64,000 nt of DNA from Oryza sativa Japonica Group (GCF_034140825.1 NC_089042.1:1599501-1663500), one strand, 5' to 3'. Shown: positions 1 through 11,618, counted from the stretch's first letter. Numbers and translations: made by a program. The notes: a model not told the origin generated them from the sequence alone.

Positions 1-325
1 ACTACACATGATTTAATATTCATATTGCCAGTTTAGTTTATGTGGGATAAAAACATGTCTTCGTGGGTTGCATAGCTATCATATCAATGTGTTTTCAGAA
101 AAGTATTCCCCTCAAAGTTGTCTTATTTATGATAGCGGGAGGCCTCAGATGTCAGTTGCTTCATGCTTATCTTGTTCAATGATGTTTTGTGTGGATAATT
201 GGAAACGTGCAGCTGAAATTCTTTCCATATAAACTAGCTTAAGTGGTCTATTTTACATTAAGCCATGTGTGAGTACTGTTAGTCCATGATGATGAACTTC
301 AGTTAACCTGAAATTGCCAATGCAG

Positions 326-666
326 ATGAGCCTGTACGACATGAAGAAAAGCGACTGGCCACCTGGGGAACTGATGTGCCTAATGATATTGTTCTTGACA
401 AGAAGCTGCTTGATGAAGCCCTAAAGAAGGTTAGCACCTTTCATCTTATATTATCTGTTTCGTTCTGTCAATATATTTATTTATGTAGATGCTGACACTG
501 AGTTCCATTTTTTTTGCAGGAGGGTGCGAGGAGGAAAGAGGAGATGGATGAAAGGAAGAGGAAGTACAATGTGAAATGGAATGATGAGGTCACCGCGGAA
601 GACATGGAGGCTTACCGCATGAAGAGAATTCACCATGATGATCCTATGAGGGATTTCCTCCATTAG
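326..666 (+). CDS. SLU7: Pre-mRNA splicing factor SLU7, last two exons (5' end outside window)
   Basis: Exons 326-429 and 520-666 join in frame, with AG before and GT after the first and TAG at 664-666. The 83 or so residues read DEPVRHEEKRLATWG... and end DDPMRDFLH. I recognise this as the charged C-terminus of SLU7, the second-step splicing factor that helps select the 3' splice site in the nucleus. The zinc knuckle and the rest of the protein lie upstream of the window. The part seen is rich in Lys, Arg and Glu (RRKEEMDERKRKYNVKW) with no breaks. Bases 1-325 look like intron. Family identity rests on the C-terminal motif only, but that motif is distinctive. Confidence 0.85.
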
Positions 667-1386
667 GCCTTGTATGCTCCATAGTTGCTCATATATGAGC
701 ACAACACTCTGCCTTGCAGTGTCACTTGTGTAATGTATTAGCTGTGGCTATGTCTTCCTCTAACTGGAGTGATAATTTAGAGCTAAGAGCTCTCTACTTC
801 TCTTCCAGATGTTACCATCCTCTTGTCCGGATGGTTGTGTTTGTATTGCTGATCTTTCTATAAATGATATGGAAAAAAGGAGTTGCATACTTGCATATGC
901 TTATTTGAGATGCCGAAGTTATGGATACGTAATGTACAAAGCAGGATGGAGAAGTGCTAATTTTTGTGTGTAAGTGACTCGATTGTATTTACCATGATTC
1001 AGACTCTTTTTATACTTTCTCCTGCGACGGATGATCACCGTTACCCATGCAAGATTTTTTTTCCCCTGGAGAGTATGCAAACTGATGATCTAAACAAGCC
1101 GGAAATCCCTGTTTCTTTTTTTCCTTGTGAATTGTGATAAACACCCAGCAATATACATCCATGCAACCAATGAATGCAACAATCCTACATAAAACTAATA
1201 TTTACACGAAAAGACTCCAAATTCAAACTATAGCAATCTTAAGAACACGACATAATCTCCTCCTACCTAAGCCCCTAAAAATCTTCCAAACTCCAAACCA
1301 TAGCTACCTATCAATAACTCTTAATAATCATGCTTAGATTATGATTATTATACAAATGACTAATAATAAACTAAGATGATGATGTG
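667..1386. other. 3' flank of SLU7 and gap before the DUF761 gene
   Basis: The first 200 bases or so are probably SLU7 3' UTR. The remainder is AT-rich and holds only short ORFs with no recognisable product. The SLU7 and DUF761 genes converge across this gap. Confidence 0.5.
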
Positions 1387-2160
1387 TCATAGGCCTCTCG
1401 CGAGCATGGCTTGGAATTCCTCGGCGGATTTCTGGTTCTGCAGCCTCATCTCCTCCCTGAACTTTCTGATGAACACCTCCGCCCTCACATCCACCTCCCC
1501 CATCCCACACGCTCCTCCTCCTCTCAGCGGGCTCATCAGCAAGCTCCTCACGCCGCCGCGCGCCGCCTTGGCGCCGCCGCCGTTGGTCGCCGCGCCAGCG
1601 GCAGCAGCTTTCTTGCCGCCGCCCACCCGCCCCTTGCCTCTGGCCCCGGCAGCGGCGTTGGTCGCAGCATCAGCGGCAGCGTTCTTGGCGGCGAACATGG
1701 CGCTAGCGTTGGTCGCGGCTACAGCGTTGTTGTTGTTGTTGGCGGCGGCGGCGGCGACGGCGCGCGCCTTGCCGCTGGCGGCGCCGGCGTTGGTCTTGGC
1801 AGCGGTGGTGTTCGGCTGCTGCGCCTGCGCCTCGTGGACGGCGACGTGGTGGGTCTTGGGATGGCTGTAGAGCTCGTCGACGTAGACCGGCGCGAAGCTC
1901 CGGTGATGGCACCACCCCTCCCGCTCCCGCGTCGACGCCGTGGCGGCCTCGCGGCGCCGGCGCCCACCACCATGCCCGCCCGGCCACCGCACGGCGCGGC
2001 GATGGATCTTGGACTGGATCACCGCCGCAACTCCAGCGCACCTCCGCCACCACAACCGCCACGGCTTCACACTCACCCTCCTCCTCCCCCTCGTCGACGA
2101 CGGCGACGGCGACAGCGGCCACCCGGCGCTGCTCCCGCTCGCCATGCCAAAGCAAGACAT
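1387..2160 (-). CDS. DUF761 (cotton-fibre-expressed) family protein
   Basis: A single-exon ORF of 257 residues. The C-terminus EVDVRAEVFIRKFREEMRL followed by QNQKSAEEF is the short signature that ends DUF761 proteins, a plant family of unknown biochemical role. The N-terminal part (residues 1-95) is basic and ends in SFAPVYVDELYSHP, a second motif seen in family members. Residues 105-195 are low complexity: Ala-rich with an Asn run and repeated ATNA-like units. I chose the first Met because a TATA box lies 74 bases upstream on the same strand. Two other long frames overlap the GC-rich region, but only this one carries a family motif. Family call is good; function unknown. Confidence 0.75.
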   Translation of the reverse strand: MSCFGMASGSSAGWPLSPSPSSTRGRRRVSVKPWRLWWRRCAGVAAVIQSKIHRRAVRWPGGHGGGRRRREAATASTREREGWCHHRSFAPVYVDELYSHPKTHHVAVHEAQAQQPNTTAAKTNAGAASGKARAVAAAAANNNNNAVAATNASAMFAAKNAAADAATNAAAGARGKGRVGGGKKAAAAGAATNGGGAKAARGGVRSLLMSPLRGGGACGMGEVDVRAEVFIRKFREEMRLQNQKSAEEFQAMLARGL

Positions 2161-2233
2161 GCTAGCTAGCTCTCAGAGAGTTGAAAGCAGCGTGTAGATC
2201 GAAGTAGGAGACGCCGCCATGGGAGGAGAGGAG

Positions 2234-2240
2234 CTTTATA
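2234..2240 (-). promoter_or_regulatory. TATA box of the DUF761 gene
   Basis: TATAAAG on the minus strand, 74 bases upstream of the start codon at 2160, inside GC-rich sequence. Confidence 0.55.
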
Positions 2241-2244
2241 GCGG

Positions 2245-5200
2245 CGATGGCGAGAGGGGGTGGCGTGAGGAGGAGGCGGGGGATGGCTTTCGGCGGTTTT
2301 GGCGGGTAAGACTCACGCTATGTGGTTGACTGCGCATTCCTTCTTTGGTTGGTTGGTGTGGGAATGGCAGTTGGCTAGCAGCTGCCTAGCTCCAACCTGT
2401 CTGGCTGGCTGCTTCTCTTTTTTTTTCGCCTTAAATGGTATTCTTTTCCTCGGTCTCTATATCTAACTGGATATATACAATCTTTTATATTAGAAACTTA
2501 GCATATTAAATATGAAACTTAGCCCTCAAATAACCCAATCTAAAATGTGCTTATATAGAGATTTGAATTTAAAACTTTAGGGTGCTACTCAGGTCACTGC
2601 AAGTCTGCAACCTATAGGTTGTTTCTCTTTGCTTAGCTTAGCTTGCCAATGCCTTTACTGCTACTGCTTTTTTCAGGCTTTCTCACCTGCTGGGCTTGTG
2701 AGATCTGGATTAGTGTCAACTGTCGACTGTCACTGTACTCCAGTAATGTGATGGGTGTTTTTTCTAATGTGATGTTTTTTTTTGTTTGTATTGAGGATTT
2801 GAGGGATATTCTCCTGTTCTTAAAATTCAGTCTTTTGGGGTTCTTTTAGGGGTAACAATCCATAATCTTCTTATGTTCTTATCACATATTCAGGAAATTT
2901 AATATATGTTATTTTCTAAATCTTATTGTCTAATAGCCTTATCTTTTCTCTTATGCTTATGCTTATCATTCAAAATTTGAATTTTCAACCTTAGTGATTT
3001 GGGGATTTTTTTTCATCGAAGTTTATTTTTCAGTATTTGCTTTTAGATCGTTAAGAACACGTATATAGAAGTTTTATTCACAAATTATTTTTCATTTGTA
3101 AATATGCTGTTTGACTTGTTCCCCAAATAAGACAAACGATGAGGCCGTAAGACTTCATCTGGATATGAAAGGAAGGACTTTATATCAATGGTTTTAAGCA
3201 CGGAGTGAGTCCCAAACCCAGGCTGATCAACCCACTAATTTGTGGTGCTAGCCACTAAAAACCAATGGGACTTTCTCTTTATCACATATTTAGAAAAAGA
3301 AATAAACTTAATTATATGGAAGTGTTTATTTAATATATGACAAATCCACTAATATCAGTTTTACTCATCAGTGTGATGTGTTCTATTAATTTTCCAAATG
3401 ATTAGGCTGTTGGGTCAAGGTGATCAGATGGTCTTAATTAGCATTTGGCTGAGAATCAAAATGACTGAACTTTGGTATCTGATTCTTTTTTGGGGTGTGG
3501 AAGTACCCCACTTGAGCACCGAAAACTATCTGAAACCAAAATGAACATTCTCTTGACTTGACTAATATTGCAGCAAGTGAGACTTGACCAACATTAACTC
3601 ACTGATGTGCTATAAATCACTAGAACCTGAGATTAATGATTGTTTAATCAGAAAAGATAACCATGCTAACAGCATGCATGCTTAATAATTCTTGCCCTTT
3701 TGGATCGCTTGAAAGTGTGGATACACAAGGCCCCATCTTCTGGGTAGCTGTCTCAAGTCACAGGGACAAGCACCAAAGGCCAAAGCAAACAATCCAGTAG
3801 AGCACACATGAAGGAAGATATATACACATCTTCACAGGTCACAACTCACAAACAGCTAATTACAAGTTGCTTTTTTTTTACCAAATACAAGTTGCTTTGA
3901 GCAAGCACACCGACCACTTATGGGACTTGTGCTTGCCTGCCTAAGAAAAGAATTCTTAAAACTCCTCCCAAACTAAGTTTCTCTAAGTACAATTAGCTTT
4001 AGAATCTTGTGTGATCAAGGGGAAACTTCTCTTGAGATGCATACGTCTTCTTCATCGGCAAAAGGGCGGCAGGGCAGATTCCATCATGTTTGCCGAGATT
4101 TTCTTCTCATAGATCTCGTGAATTCGTGATCGATCGAGCTAGCTGAAGCTGATGCCCAACTTGCAGCAAAAAGAAATAAAAAAAGGGAAGAAAAAGGAAG
4201 ATTCTATCCTCGTCTTGTTTGCGTGTACGTTGCTAGCTTAAAAGCTACGAGAATGGGAAGAGGAATATGCACATCTTTATCAGATGAAAAATTAACTAGT
4301 TAATCAGCTCGTTAACTACATGGTAATTAATTTAATCCTACATGCTAGTGGTACTGGAGAGGAGACTCATATGTGCAGGCACACGAGGGTCAATTTTAAT
4401 ATAATTGTGGTAGATTCAGCGATTTTAATATTCAGGAACTGTGTCTTTCACTCTTTTTGCATCAAGGACTTTAATTTGCTGGCTTGCTGAGCATGCATGT
4501 GCTTGAGGAGTGGATATTCTACTACCCTGGACACATACGTATATATGGTCATGGGCAGCTGGATTTATTTGACTAATTGACTGTAGTATTGATATCAGGG
4601 TTTACAATCCCAATATAGAAAATAAACCGCTCATGAGATTTCGTGGAATCCATTTACAAAACCAATGAATCCCAACAAATATTGTCAAAAAACTAACATT
4701 CAGTTTGTTTTGTTTTCATCTTTGACTTAAAATACCCGAGCGTTTTCTGCTTTCGACCCGATCAGAAGACTGGTTTTCTTTGGGATTGTAAACAGAGAGC
4801 TTTAATTAATTTTTCGGAATTGCTATATTTTTGTCAGACAGTTTTCTAGTGCTGATCTGACGAAAATGTTTAGTTCACTTTTCTGCATGGATGATCAGCA
4901 TAATTGGGCTGGGCTGCTACACGGGAACAAGTGGAAGAATAAGTTCATGTTAGGTCCCTTCTTTTTTACGTTAAGTTTTAAATCACATCCCTAAACCGCA
5001 AAATGGGGATGAACACATCCTTTATTATTCAAAATTCAGTCCTAAAACAGTATTAAAGGCTATTTTGAGTGACATAGAACAATAAGCAAAAAAACAAAAA
5101 AAAACACATGAGACCTATATGTAAGTGAAACATATCCGATGCCTAAAACAGCCCAAGGAGTTAATCTCATAAGGCTCACATATTTGTCTTGCTGCCTGGC

Positions 5201-5445
5201 CTTCTAGGCCTGTTCCAAGTGCAGCGGCGACCGGCGGCCCAACCCAACCCGTGAGCCCACCAGACCGATGGATAAAAACGGTATGAAAATTTCACGACGA
5301 GCGACAGAAAAAATAATATAATAATAATAATTTTTACCACGGTTACCGTTTCTAAATAAGGTATAGTTTTTTTCCTATTTCTATCAATGTGGAGTCAAAG
5401 TTGACACTAAATAATTAAATCTATAAATATAAAATTTTTCTGTTT
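2245..5445. other. Intergenic, no gene seen
   Basis: About 3.2 kb of AT-rich sequence with only short frames and no splice-linked coding pattern. It contains one MITE-like stretch near 2935-3147 and several oligo-T and oligo-A tracts. I see no RNA gene. Confidence 0.5.
2935..3147. mobile_element. MITE-like repeat, degenerate
   Basis: The stretch around TTTTTTCATCGAAGTTTATT, TTTAGATCGTTAAGAACACG and TATAGAAGTTTTATTCACAA resembles a very common rice MITE body. Clear terminal inverted repeats and a target duplication were not found, so the ends are approximate. Confidence 0.3.
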
Positions 5446-5890
5446 TTATTTGTTTCTATAAAATAATAAAATAATGACACCGTTTTCGACTATTTCCCCC
5501 TCGTCCCTACGTGGATCGATCCGTCCGATACCAATGTTTCCATGGTGGTAACTGAGCTCGGGACTCCCGCCGCTTAGGTTGATTAATTGCGTCGTCGTCG
5601 TCGCCTGCATGCCCCCGCCGCGCTGGAGCGCACCGTCTGACATGCTTCGCCACGCATGGCCGCCGCGCGCTGGGTTTGGCATGGCGCGCTTGTGCGTCGC
5701 CGTGGCGCCACGGCCGTCTCCGGCGCGCGCGTGGCATCCATGGCATGGCATGCAACCTCTCGCGTTCTCCCGTCCGTCCATGCCCTGCACCTCACCTACC
5801 GCTACTGTCCAATGCACGTACGCTGTTACAGACTTACAGTTCGTGTAAAGTTTAACAAAATTGTTCAGATATGGTCATATGGATAGACTC
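5446..5890. other. GC-rich island, coding status unclear
   Basis: Bases 5500-5830 are sharply richer in G and C than the AT-rich flanks and hold overlapping frames of 70-123 codons on both strands. None has a recognisable motif, and no frame is clearly better than the others. It may be a gene relic or transposon cargo. I do not call a gene. Confidence 0.3.
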
Positions 5891-6140
5891 GTAGGACCTT
5901 TTCACTGTGTTTAGAGAGCTTGTAGTTTCTTTTAAATCTTAAGAAGTTTGTTGCAGTTTTTTATTACAATCTCAAGCTTTCTGGCTTTCTAAACAGAGTA
6001 GATTCTCGCTTATATTATTTTTAAAAAGAGACTACACCACGGAATTTCGTCTGGACGGGATACTTAATACTCCCACGGAATTTCGCTTATATTATTGCTG
6101 AGGTTATCCCACACCCCACTTTTTAGCTCTTACTCTATAA

Positions 6141-6434
6141 GGGCACGTACAATGGTGTTTATCAGTGGTCTCTTTCTATTGCCATGCAAGTAAATTTGAT
6201 GACATGGAAGAAAGAGAAATGAGTATGGTTGTTATGCATGACAACAGCTTAGAGTCAACTCTTAGCATTTATTAGAGCAAATTTTGTTGTATGGTGGTGA
6301 AAGAAAGGAAAGAAAAGTAAGAAAAAGTATTTTGATACATTAATGATTAGAGACCATATTGTCTCTAACTGTTGTAGGATGCTAGTCTCTAGATAACGTA
6401 GAGCTCATATCTGACTCTACCTTTGTACATGCCC
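6141..6434. mobile_element. Tourist/PIF-like MITE
   Basis: The ends are inverted repeats: GGGCACGTACAATGGTGT at the left, and the reverse complement of the right end reads GGGCATGTACAAAGGTAG. The element is flanked by TAA at 6138-6140 and 6435-6437, the 3-bp duplication expected for PIF/Harbinger-type MITEs. Length 294 bp, no coding capacity. Confidence 0.75.
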
Positions 6435-6446
6435 TAATGCTACGTA

Positions 6447-6952
6447 CTCTCTTCATCCAAAAATAACTTAATCTGAGGACCGAGCGTAGCTCGGTTGGCA
6501 CATTCGCAGTGGAGCGAACAGCCGGTCGCGAGTTCGACTCACGGGACCTCACCTCGACGGGATTTTTCCCCGTCTTTCTTCGGGACTGTCCTTCGGGGCA
6601 GTCTCGACTAGAAATAAGGTACATACGTGTGCGTGTTTAGTGGGACTGCACATTTCCCGTGCACTGAGACCTAGTGGTCTCCAATCTCATTCCTAGTGTG
6701 TGTTAAGGACGCGCACGCGTGTGTGCGCGTGTGTTGTGGTGTGAGTGTAGTGTGTGTGTGCGTCCTGAGTTGTACCATTCTCAAAAAAAACTCAATCTAG
6801 ACGGATATGTGACTCTTTCTTCTTGTTCAATGAATCTGGATAATTAACTCTTTATCCAGATCTATTATAATAGAAGATGTCATATCCTTGTTTACATTAA
6901 GTGTATTTTCTCAAAAAAAAAAGACTGAGTGCATTTTCTGAGACGAATAGAG
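6447..6952. mobile_element. Stowaway-like MITE interrupted by a SINE
   Basis: The left end CTCTCTTCATCCAAAAAT and the reverse complement of the right end CTCTATTCGTCTCAGAAAAT form imperfect inverted repeats flanked by TA on both sides. The SINE at 6475-6788 sits inside it, which explains the unusual length. Confidence 0.5.
6475..6788 (+). mobile_element. tRNA-derived SINE
   Basis: Box A-like TAGCTCGGTTGGCACATTCG and box B-like GGTCGCGAGTTCGACTC lie at the 5' end, giving an internal RNA polymerase III promoter. The body ends in a short A tract. Flanks AACTTAATCT (6465-6474) and AACTCAATCT (6789-6798) are a 10-bp target duplication with one difference. A GT-rich stretch precedes the tail. Specific SINE family not assigned. 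Confidence 0.8.
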
Positions 6953-7465
6953 TAGTACTGTAACTCTAATCTAAGATGCATCACTTATCTCACTTTATCT
7001 GTGGTGTTACCCATCCTACACCTCCAATTGCTGTGAGAGTGACAAGATTGACAAGGCAAGATTGAGAGAAGATTTCTCTTGTTCGGCAGCTTTAGAGAAG
7101 ATCTCTCTAGTTCTCCACACACACACGTTTTCCAAACTATTAAATGGTACGTTTTGCAAAAAGTTTCTATAGGAAAATTTCTTTATAAAATTATATTAAT
7201 TCTTTTTTTTCAAATTTAAATAATTAATACTCAACTAATCAGTATGGTTCATCTCGTTTCACGTATCTTCTTAATCTTCTTTTTTTCTCTAAACACAAAC
7301 GCGGCCAAATTACTAGAGAAAAATTACAATTTGTTTCATTGGAAAAAGAAAGTGTGCGACGATAGAAACCAGACCTAACCAGGCATGGTACACGCATGTG
7401 GCAAGAATGGTAGTACTTACTTTTAGATCAATTGGTAAAATAAAATATGATACCCGATACTTTTA

Positions 7466-7622
7466 GGGTAAATTGGAACCATGCCATTATAATTTTACAA
7501 AGTTTGAGATATGCCATCGGTATCTCAATGACATGTAGGACCCACATGAGTCAATGACATGTGGGTCAGGATGATATATCTTAAATTTTGCAAAATTATA
7601 ATGGTATGGTTCTAATTTTCCC
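7466..7622. mobile_element. MULE-type MITE with 9-bp target duplication
   Basis: A 157-bp element made almost wholly of two long inverted arms: GGGTAAATTGGAACCATGCC at the left, and the reverse complement of the right end GGGAAAATTAGAACCATACC. The flanks ATACTTTTA at 7457-7465 and 7623-7631 match exactly over 9 bp, typical of Mutator-like elements. Confidence 0.8.
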
Positions 7623-8215
7623 ATACTTTTATGATACATAATAACTCCACAATACTTAATAATTGATACTATCTTCATTCTAATTGAAAAAGAGTTTATT
7701 TTTTTTATAAGGATCTGAAAAAAAACTTGTCCATATTTATATATAAGTGAATTTTTGAGATGGAGGTATCACACCCATAATATTCATAGGTACTATAAAA
7801 TTTGGTACCAAAAGGTTCAAGTATCATGATATTGATCTCCATGACACCAAGATACCAAGATACTTGTACTATGACATTTGGTACCTAATGGTTCAATTAT
7901 CATTATACCTAATATCACCATGATATCTTAAGATATCATGATATATATTTGATACATTTATGATATTTAGGTATCATCCATATCTATATCTATATACTAC
8001 TCGTACCTGTTTAATGGTACCATCATACATGATACCTTCATGATACCCAAAGAAATCATGGTATTTAGGTATCATCCGATATTTTTATATTTATTGAAGT
8101 TATCATAATACCTGAAACTTTCATAATATCTGATGATACTACCTCTATATTTTAATAGATAACGCCATTAATTTTTAGGCAGACGTTGGACCCTTCATCT
8201 TATTCAAAAATTTTA

Positions 8216-9055
8216 GGGCTAATTGGATCCATACCATTAAAAATATGTTGGTTTTGAAATATGACACTAGTATTCACGTATCGGGAACCATGCCATTATA
8301 ATTTTACACGTATTCAAGATATGCCACTACCCTTTGGATGCATTTACAAAAATCTGGACCAAACTACCCTTTTCCCCTTATTCCTTCTCCCTTCTTCCCC
8401 TTTCTTCTTCCGCCTCTCCTCCATGGCGTGACCTGACTGGCGATGGTGGCCACCACAGTCACACCTCCTCCTTTCTCTAGCACTCTTTCGTTCGTGTCTC
8501 CCTCCACCTTAGCCCGCCGCCGGCCTCCTCATGCGCGTCATCTCCCTCCACCTCGACCCGCCGCCGGTCTCCTCTTGTGCATCAGCGCGTCCTAGATCCA
8601 GTCGCCTCTCCTCGCCGTGTGAGGAGCTCTGGGCAATGGCGATGACCAAAGAATTAAAGAGCGGCCACTTCTCTCTGGCAAGCTCCTGCACCTCCCTCCC
8701 TCCCTCCCTCACCGCACCCGCAGCTTCTCCGGTTCAGCAGCTGCCTCCACCACCTCGACGCCCGATGCAGCGAGGACGGCCTTCGTGAAGAGCCTCGGCA
8801 GATGGCGGACCTGCGGTGTTCTGTCCGGCGCTCCGAGCTCCCGCGACGGATGTCGCAGGCGAAGAGAGGTAGAAGATGAGTGAAGAGAGAGAGATAGAAG
8901 ATGAGGGGATTTTTCGTCCAATACATGCAAAATACGTATCTTAGTGGCACCATTGAGATTACGAACAAGCAGCAGTGGCATTGTTACAAATACACAAATA
9001 GTAATGGTATATTTTAAAACCGGCAATTTTTTAGTGGCACGTATCTAATTAACCC
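8216..9055. mobile_element. Non-autonomous MULE with GC-rich cargo (Pack-MULE candidate)
   Basis: Inverted ends: GGGCTAATTGGATCCATACC at the left, and the reverse complement of the right end GGGTTAATTAGATACGTGCC; similarity continues for about 100 bp. Flanks are AAAATTTTA (8207-8215) and AAAATTTTT (9056-9064), a 9-bp duplication with one mismatch. The core, about 8400-8880, is strikingly GC-rich in AT-rich surroundings and holds frames up to about 105 codons, with no known domain. A second arm-like sequence at 8285-8330 resembles the MITE at 7466, so the left end may be composite. Confidence 0.7.
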
Positions 9056-9175
9056 AAAATTTTTAATATGTGAGTGTGTACGTTCTATGAATCTGTCACA
9101 AGTCATGACGCCGCGAGCCGCGTCCAGCTACAAACCACTCAACCCAAACGCATCCAAAACCCCTCGCTGAGCTGC

Positions 9176-9183
9176 CATGCATG
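9176..9183 (+). promoter_or_regulatory. RY seed-specific element (CATGCATG)
   Basis: CATGCATG lies 18 bases upstream of the TATA box of the globulin gene. RY boxes bind B3 factors of the ABI3/LEC2/FUS3 class and direct expression to the developing seed, matching the product. Confidence 0.75.
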
Positions 9184-9201
9184 CACTCCCCCTCCTCCCA
9201 C

Positions 9202-9208
9202 TATAAAT
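9202..9208 (+). promoter_or_regulatory. TATA box of the 11S globulin gene
   Basis: TATAAAT, 68 bases upstream of the ATG at 9276, the usual plant spacing for a short 5' leader. Confidence 0.8.
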
Positions 9209-9275
9209 TATCACCACCTCATTCCCGCCATGTCTCACCACCACCACCACCAACACTGCAACACAACACACCACC

Positions 9276-11335
9276 ATGAAGACGGCATCAATGGCGGCGT
9301 CGCTGCTCATCCCGCTCTGCCTCTGCATCCTCCTCCTGCGCGGCGCCTCCGCCGTGAGCGACCAGCAAGAAGCCGGCCGTCGCGATAGCTGCGACCGCAT
9401 CGACCGCCGCATCCGCGCGCTGGAGCCGACGCGCCGCGTCGACTCCGAGGCCGGCCACACCGAGCTCTACGACGACCGCGACGGCCAGCTCCCCTGCGCC
9501 GGCGTCGCCGCCGCGCGCATCACCATCCAGCGCAACGGCCTCCTCCTCCCTTCCTATTCCAACTCCCCCCGCCTCGCCTACATCGTCCACGGCCGTGGCA
9601 TCGTCGGCGTCGTCATCCCCGGCTGCCCCGAGACGTACCAGGAGACCTCGTCGTCGTCGTCGCAGGAGCAGGAGGACGACGAGCGCCGCCGCCGTGGCCG
9701 CCGTGGTGATGAGGAGAGACGGCGATCGAGCGAGGGAGAGGAGGAGGAGGAAGAGGAGACCAGCCGCCGCAGCTTCGAGCAGTCCATCCGCGACGAGCAC
9801 CAGAGGATCACCACCGTCCGCCAGGGCGACGTCGTGGCCATCCCCGCCGGCGCGCCGTTCTGGGTCCACAACGACGGCGACTCCCCGCTCGTCGCCATCT
9901 CCGTTCACGACGTCAGCAACAACGCCAACCAGCTCGACCAAACCTCCAGGGTACGTACGTGCGTAATCAATCTCGAGATTAATTAATTGATGGACTCCAT
10001 CGGTCGAACACCTAACGTGCAATGTTTCTTCTGCAGCGTTTCCGGCTAGCCGGCGGGCAGGCGAGGAGCGAGGGGAGGCAGAGGTACGGTGAGGGCGAGT
10101 CGTCGGAGTCGGAGACGGAACGCGGCGGCGAGGAGTCGTACAACATCCTGAGCGGCTTCGACACCGAGCTGCTCGCCGAGTCGATGCGCGTCAGCCCGGA
10201 CATCGCGCGCAAGCTGCAGGGCCGCAGCGACAAGCGCGGCAACATCGTGCGCGTCCGCCGCGGCGGCCTCCGCATGCTCCGCCCGGCGACGGAGCGGGTG
10301 ACCGACGAGGAGATGATGAGGGGCGCCAACGCCGCCGCCGCCGCCGGGAACGGGATCGACGAGGCCGTCTGCTTGATGAAGCTCCGCGAGAACGTCGCCG
10401 ACCCGATGAAGGCCGACCTCTACACCCCCAATGGCGGCCGCATCACCGTCCTCAACAGCCAGAAGCTCCCCGTCCTCAAGCTCATCAAGATGAGCGTCAA
10501 CCGCGGCGTCATGCGCCGGGTGAGACGACGAACGATCACTGTTTTAAACAGTTGGTGGACGTCCACCCGTTTTTTTCATGGCATCTAAATCCTTAAAAAA
10601 AATTTTCAAAAAAATTAACATGATAAGTTAAAATATAATATATCACTTCAGAAATATGTAAATTGAAATTTAACTTATACAAGTTGTAACAAAAATAACA
10701 ACTTGTAAAAGTCGAATTTGAACCTGCATATTTGTAAAATGATATATTACTAACTTGTAATTTTTTAAAATTTTTTTTTATAATTATTTAGGTGGTATAT
10801 AAGAAACTAGTAGACGTTCACCTGAGAGTTTAGAATCCAACTTCTATGATTAATTAACAGACACGAATTAATCGATGGTGTTTGATTTGATTTGCAGAAC
10901 GCGATCCTGGCGCCGCACTGGAACATCAACGCGCACGCGGCGGTGTACGCGACGAGCGGGAGCGCGAGGCTGCAGGTGGTGAGCAGCGAGGGGCGGCGGG
11001 TGTTCGACGGCGAGCTCCGGCGCGGGCAGATGGTGGTGGTGCCGCAGAGCTTCGCGGTGGCGGGGCGCGCCGGCGACGAGGGGTTCGCGTGGGTGTCGTT
11101 CCAGACGAGCGACGGCGCCATGAACGCGCCGGTGGTTGGCAAGTCGTCGGCGCTGCGCGGGATGCCGGCGGACGTGCTGGACAACGCGTTCGGCGTGTCG
11201 AGGGAGGAGGCGCGCATGGTCAAGTTCGGGAGGGGGCAGGAGCTCGCCATCTTCTCCCCCAAGTCCGGCGCCGCCGCCCGCCGCCGCCGCTCTCCCGGCC
11301 ACAGGGACGACGGCGTGCTCGCCGCCCCGGCCTGA
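9276..11335 (+). CDS. 11S globulin / glutelin-like seed storage protein
   Basis: Three exons, 9276-9950, 10037-10519 and 10898-11335, give 531 residues; both introns are phase 0 with GT-AG ends. Residues 1-26 (core SLLIPLCLCILLL) are a signal peptide for the ER and protein-storage vacuole. Two cupin domains follow. The acidic chain has an Arg/Glu/Ser-rich variable loop near residues 125-165. The conserved N-G processing site GNGIDEAVCLMKLREN, with Asn about 330, precedes the basic chain; vacuolar processing enzyme cuts there, and Cys in this motif pairs with an acidic-chain Cys. Typical legumin genes have four exons; here the first intron is absent, so the first exon is a fusion. The C-terminus is an unusual Arg-rich tail. 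The gene looks whole; it is isolated, not in a glutelin array. Confidence 0.9.
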
Positions 11336-11471
11336 GGCGTACGTAGATACCAGCGTGAGCGCACGTGCGCATGTACATGTAGTACTAATAATGTGCACGT
11401 TTTCCGTTAAGGGTGCCACGCACTGCATGCACCGTATGTTGGCCCGTACATGTACGGTGTACCCGATCTAG

Positions 11472-11477
11472 AATAAA
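11472..11477 (+). terminator. Polyadenylation signal AATAAA of the globulin gene
   Basis: AATAAA lies 137 bases after the stop codon, before AT-rich flank. Position and sequence fit a plant poly(A) signal; not proven. Confidence 0.5.
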
Positions 11478-11618
11478 TGAAGTCGCTGCTGCTACCAAAG
11501 TGCAGTGTGTTAATTAAGAGCTCGTTTCGCTTTATCAATTAAAATTTGGCTTAAACTGTGAATTAACTGTGGAACAATCCGAAATTTTGTCGGTCGATCA
11601 GCGCATGAATCTATCCAT

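Noticed and set aside
1411-2169. Long plus-strand ORF over the DUF761 gene
   Set aside because: It is a GC-rich shadow. Only the minus-strand frame has the DUF761 C-terminal motif and an upstream TATA box.
5446-5848. Overlapping ORFs on both strands in a GC-rich patch
   Set aside because: No motif, no frame preference and no promoter or splice context; kept only as an unexplained GC island.
6475-6560. tRNA gene
   Set aside because: Box A and box B are present but there is no acceptor-stem pairing; the target duplication and A tract show a SINE.
7078-7295. Another GGCTGTGTT-type MITE
   Set aside because: Internal words (CACACACACGTTTTCCAAACT) resemble the family, but ends and target duplication could not be found.
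9288-10022. 244-codon minus-strand ORF
   Set aside because: Antisense shadow of the globulin exon 1; it runs through the intron and has no family motif.
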